Source of the DNA: Macrocybe gigantea
Lineage: Eukaryota > Basidiomycota > Agaricomycetes > Agaricales > Callistosporiaceae
Length of the DNA stretch: 64,000 bases
Reading direction: 5' to 3'
Assembly (NCBI GenBank): GCA_011319805.1
Contig: SJRY01000120.1
Location: 62,001 to 126,000, forward strand
A program made the translations under genes and the position numbers. Shown here in pieces: positions 60,123 to 64,000 of this stretch; the first letter of the stretch is position 1, and every line of letters begins with the position of its first letter. The notes under the pieces are model-generated. The model did no database searches and was not told the DNA's origin. It saw nothing but the letters and a program-made list of their open reading frames with translations.

Positions 60123-62331
60123 ATGTTGGGCTTCCCAGATGGGATTGTGGACATCTTTGAGCGGACCCCACGTCGCCGGAGACCCAACAGAACCGACCAG
60201 AATCGGGAGAGTAAGCCGACACTGGCCAAAGCATTTCTTGAAAATTCTAACCCTTGCAGTAAACCGCCACGTTATTCAGGTCATGAAGCAACTCAGGCGA
60301 AGCGTGTCCGGCCGGCCAGGGATCAAAGACCTGAGAGGACTTCTAGATCTCCCTTTAGATATGATATATGAGGTCGGTCACAATGCTCTAATTTACCTCA
60401 GGTCCTATTCATTGAGTATATGCGTTAGGTCTTGACGCACCTTCACCCGCTCGATCTGCATCATCTATCGCGTACGACGAAACAGCTTCGGGCTTTCACG
60501 TTATCTCGGGAGTCTGTGCCAGTGTGGCAGCTCGCGTTTCAGAACTATCCGGATCTTCCGCCATGCCCGTCAGACATATCGGAGCCAAAATGGACGGATC
60601 TGCTCTTTGGCGCGTACGAATGCGATGTAGGCAAATTGACTTTCAAGAGTTTACCGTATATCTCACACAACTTCTTAGGCATGTGGCATGGAAGGCACTA
60701 TACCTGAGTGTTGCGTTAGATGGCGTCTATGTTTTGGTTGCATCTATAGTATGAGGTTAGGTGACGATTATAATGGACTTGCCGTCGAATGACGAACACC
60801 CGCACAGAGACTTGCTACTGAGAGATCCTTCATACCAAGCATCCCTTAAAGCTAAAGGCAACCCAGAGAGTATGTCTGAATTGTGAAACATATGACCTAC
60901 TTTGACTGGGCTCGATATACAGGCCTAAGTTGGTTCCATAACATGCCAGAACTGATCGACGAAATTCAAGACATTCAATTTAGACTCCTATGGGACGTCG
61001 AAGGCTCTAGTAACCAGCTCGAAAATTTAAAGGCGGATTTGAAAATCGGTCCCCTTGTACAGTCTATCATCGAGGTGAGTGGTTTTCATCAAATTTCTCT
61101 TCCGGTCTCTGGCTGAATTCAACATGACAGATTGATGAAGCATGCGTGCGATGGACCAAAGAACTTGAGAATGAGGCATTTGAGGAGCTGCGTCGTGACT
61201 GGAACCAAGTCATCAAAATGTTCGTTCATTTCTTGCCTCTTTATTTGCCTTTTCGACAGACGTTATGTCAGAGTCAACCGACGATTAACGAGGGAAGGTT
61301 ATCAAGTCGATGATATCCTGAATATGTGTGGGAATAACGCAGATGATGCGCTTCCCTTCTACTGGGCTTGAGGTATAGATGAACTGAACCCCATGCGCTC
61401 CATGAGGCGCGGTACGTGGCAAACCTGCTGCTTCGGCTGATACACCGTTTAAGGGCAAAATCATAGAATGGTCGCGGATAAGACTTACAATCAAGTCAAT
61501 GCTCGACGAATTCATTCGCAAACGCAAGGAACAGGAGAGAAGGTTTGTCGTCCGTGAACGTCTACTGGACATCCAATCGAATTACAGCTACCACCTGCTC
61601 CACACGTCCGTACGGAATTTGCACTCACCCCCGAAGGAGGAAATCACCCATTATGAACCGTTCCTTAGCATGATCGAGGATCCCTCCGAATTTTATGTCG
61701 ACGTCGCCGAGTTAGAGCAACGAATAACGGCCTTCATTTCGAACTGGCCTCCTCGTTCGCTGAATGACCTGGCGGCGATTCTTCCATCGTTCACGTCTCC
61801 ATATGCTGGTCTTCCAGACTCCCCTGACATGTTTTCAGCCTCATCTGTGTTCTCATGTCAAGAATGTCGCGAGCCAGGCATGCTGTCACACGGTTGGTGC
61901 CTTATTGGCTGGGAAGAAAGGGCCGCCCATAAATCGTGCTCGCGGGGGATACCACCACCAATTCTCCCACACGGAAGAGGCTGCGCCGCAGCAGCATCGC
62001 TACTCAATTTGCTCAATCTTGATATAAATACTCGTCCAGCAGAGCTAGATCAGCAGAACCTCGTTTTTGGATGCTCGGTCTGCAATAGAAAGGGAAGATA
62101 CGAACGATACTCGTGGCGTCAATGTGTAAGTTCCCTATTCTCGCTACATCGCTCGGTCACGAACACGGATTATAGATATTCCACTATATGGAGACTGAGA
62201 GTGACAAGACCCACCTTACACCACAATGGTATATTATGGATGCCGAAGAACAGGCGGTTGTCGATGCATATAAGAGAGAGGTGACTAGAGTGGAAGAGGA
62301 AGCTTTCCATTGCATATCAGATATGTTGTGA
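60123..62331 (+). CDS. F-box protein with zinc modules, paralogue C (intact)
   Basis: Intact member of the local family; predicted SCF ubiquitin-ligase receptor. Exons 60123-60210, 60260-60372, 60429-60626 (198 nt, same as copies A and B) and one from 60679 keep all phases. The F-box is LLDLPLDMIYE, then VLTHLHPLDLHHLSRTTKQL and VWQLAFQNYPDLPPCPSDIS. Next is YECDACG...CCVRWRLCFGC, the CxxC...CxxC module. Helical exons follow (LIDEIQDIQFRLLWDVEGSS; RWTKELENEAFEELRRDWNQ; KSMLDEFIRKRKEQERRF). Then FSCQEC and CSVC...YSWRQC, a phase-0 intron and IFHYMETESDKTH, giving C-x2-C-x13-C-x2-H. It stops at 62329-62331 (HCISDML), without the two C-terminal C2H2-like fingers of copy B. Confidence 0.85.
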
Positions 62332-62399
62332 AAGAGGACCACTGTGTTTGAGTATGTGTGTGTATGTGCTTGGTATTTGGTTAAAGAACGAATATCACG

Positions 62400-62732
62400 T
62401 TCAGCATCCCACTGCACAACTTCAGCTATGCGTTCTGCCCTAGGATTACGTCGACTTTGGAGCGCCCTTATGATTATCCTCGATGCTTATCGTTATCAGA
62501 GGGCCAGGAATGCCAAACCTGGCTTGGAAACTTGGCGAACTATGTTTTTACGATGCTTGACTTGTAAAGAAAAGGACAGAATGAGCGGTACTCATGGAGG
62601 CAATGTGTGCGTTGGCTTTTCGTTTCGTTCATCATGGATCTCAAGGAGCAGACAACGGCGGGTGCACACGAGAGAGAACAAGCGATGACCGAAGATGAAA
62701 GCTTGGGATTCTTGACGGACATGTCGTATTGA
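62400..62732 (+). pseudogene. Degenerate 3' fragment of an F-box/zinc-finger paralogue (D)
   Basis: Directly behind copy C lies a second version of its last part: CLTCKEKD, then in a shifted frame NERYSWRQC, and after a non-functional intron remnant DLKEQTTAGAHEREQAM and LGFLTDMSY with a stop at 62730-62732. This aligns with CSVC...YERYSWRQC and EEQAVVDAYKREV...ISDML of copy C. There is no F-box part, so it is a partial tandem duplicate that has lost its frame. Confidence 0.65.
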
Positions 62733-62909
62733 ATATAATAGGTAACAGTGGACAAGTGCTCACTGACTCCGGTTTGGATCAAAGAGTCCAAGTCAGGCTA
62801 TTAAACAATATCTGTGAAGCTGTGATAGCTATTCACTCAACGTGTTCAACGCATGCTGAAGCATATAAAGATGCGTCCAACCAAGCCAAGGAAAGGCCCT
62901 TGTTTCGAA

Positions 62910-64000
62910 ATGGCTAATGTGTTTGTGAGTCGTACTTCCTCAGTCTATGACAAGACTCACATCGCTCCAGTTTGACATTGTTATCAATGACGAACCAGCT
63001 GGTCGTATTAGTTTTAGGCTTTTCGACGACATTGTGCCCAGGACGGCCCGAAATTTCCGCGAACTCGCCACGGGGCAGAATGGTTATGGCTACGAGGGGA
63101 CTATTTTTCATCGCATTATGACCAATTTTATGATCCAAGGCGGCGACTTTGTGAGAGGGGACGGGAAGGGCTGCAGATCTATATACGGTCAGACGTTTGA
63201 AGGTGGGATTTACGCATGCTGAACGGAAAGCACTTCCGATCCCCTCTACCTTGCAGACGAGAATTTCAAAGTGAAGCATGACAAACCTGGGTTGCTATCA
63301 ATGGCGAACGCCGGCAAAGACACCAATGGTTGTCAATTTTTCATCACAATGATACCAACGCCCTGGCTGGACAACACTCACGTCGTGTTTGGTATGTATG
63401 TTCAGCTTTCATGAGACTGTGGGCTGACATGTGGCTTCCAGGTGAGGTGACAGAAGGTATGAACGTCGTCGAAAGGATTGAAGAATACGGTTCGGTCTCT
63501 GGAACTCCTAGCGGCCGAGTTTGCATAGCAGCGTCTGGCATCTTGACATCAAAAGTCTTCGTAAGGACATCCCCGATTCGGATGGTAGGCGCTGGATTGA
63601 TATGGCTTGTCGCAGTTCGATATCGATATTAATGGCGAGCATGTCGGTCGCATGGTCTTCAAACTCTACGACGAGGCCCTGCCGAGGACAACACGGAATT
63701 TTCGGGAATTGGCGATGGGAACTCATGGCTACGGATATGCGGGCTGCAGGTTCCACAGGATCATCCCTCGTTTCTTGATACAAGGCGGTGACTTTGACAA
63801 AGGAGACGGTAGGGGAGGCAAATCGATATACGGCGAAAGATTTGAGGGTACGCAGTATGCTCTTTGGCATCAACCACGTACCTCCCGTGCAGGTTAGATG
63901 AGAGTTTTTGTTCAACCATACGAAAGGAGGTTTGTTAGCTATGGCAAACGTGGGCAGGGATGCGAATGCGTCGCAATTCTACATCACTACTGCACCGACG
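62910..64000 (+). CDS. Tandem two-domain cyclophilin (peptidyl-prolyl isomerase), 3' end beyond the window
   Basis: Cyclophilin-type PPIase. Exon 1 (62910-62924) encodes MANVF; after an intron follows [67 protein letters not shown] and [11 protein letters not shown], so catalytic Arg, Phe, Met, Gln and Trp are present. Domain 1 ends [12 protein letters not shown], but instead of a stop reads TSKVF, then a GTAAGG...TCGCAG intron, then [20 protein letters not shown]: a second domain with [15 protein letters not shown] and [19 protein letters not shown]. The junction is in frame, and the intron sits at the same VF/FDI place as in domain 1. In domain 2 the next intron boundary (about 63848-63905) is unclear: one base seems missing before NHTKGG. 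Alternative: two separate genes with a readthrough-like end. Confidence 0.82.

Overview
The window is nuclear DNA of a filamentous fungus, most likely a basidiomycete of the Agaricomycetes. Genes lie on both strands and are cut by many short introns (mostly 40-60 nt, GT...AG, with CTAAC/CTGAC-like branch sites). The gene set is eukaryotic: coatomer beta, the complex I 49-kDa subunit, an Atp23-type mitochondrial protease, a TPX2-like spindle protein and Agaricomycete-style F-box proteins. No rRNA, tRNA, CRISPR array or intact transposon was seen. Most open frames longer than 60 codons are antisense or frame shadows.

Left part (1-12 kb): a tandem pair of unrecognised short genes on the minus strand (copy 1 runs off the edge), a small uncertain gene behind a TATA box, a disordered protein with a conserved C-terminal region (4.6-6.4 kb), then two tandem F-box/zinc-finger paralogues (6.8-11.7 kb). 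The first of these is broken; the second carries two suspect frameshifts.

Centre (12-25.3 kb): a fungal flavin monooxygenase with an NTF2-like N-terminus (minus), a CSTF2-hinge/C-terminal-domain protein without RRM (plus), coatomer beta (minus), an unresolved minus-strand gene, a CxxS glutaredoxin (minus) and a small unknown gene whose ATG lies 28 bp from the glutaredoxin ATG.

Right-centre (25.3-55 kb): gene-poor, homopolymer-rich spacers between a Kre9/Knh1-like GPI-anchored wall protein, the Atp23 metallopeptidase, a peroxisomal-type enoyl-CoA hydratase ending in AKL, a large TPX2-like gene and a NIF3-family protein (all minus).

Right end (55-64 kb): an MRH-domain (mannose-6-phosphate-receptor-like) membrane protein and the complex I 49-kDa subunit share a 194-bp divergent promoter. 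A third F-box/zinc-finger paralogue with a degenerate fragment behind it follows, then a gene encoding two cyclophilin domains in tandem, cut by the window edge.

The most interesting content is the F-box/zinc-finger family, with three gene copies plus one fragment that share exon lengths and phases. They carry an F-box, a CxxC...CxxC module, a C-x2-C...C-x2-H module and, in one copy, a duplicated C-x2-C-x15-H-x4-H finger. Next are the tandem-domain cyclophilin with matching intron positions, and the microexons of the complex I gene. Exon boundaries were worked out by eye from paralogue comparison or family knowledge and are approximate where stated.
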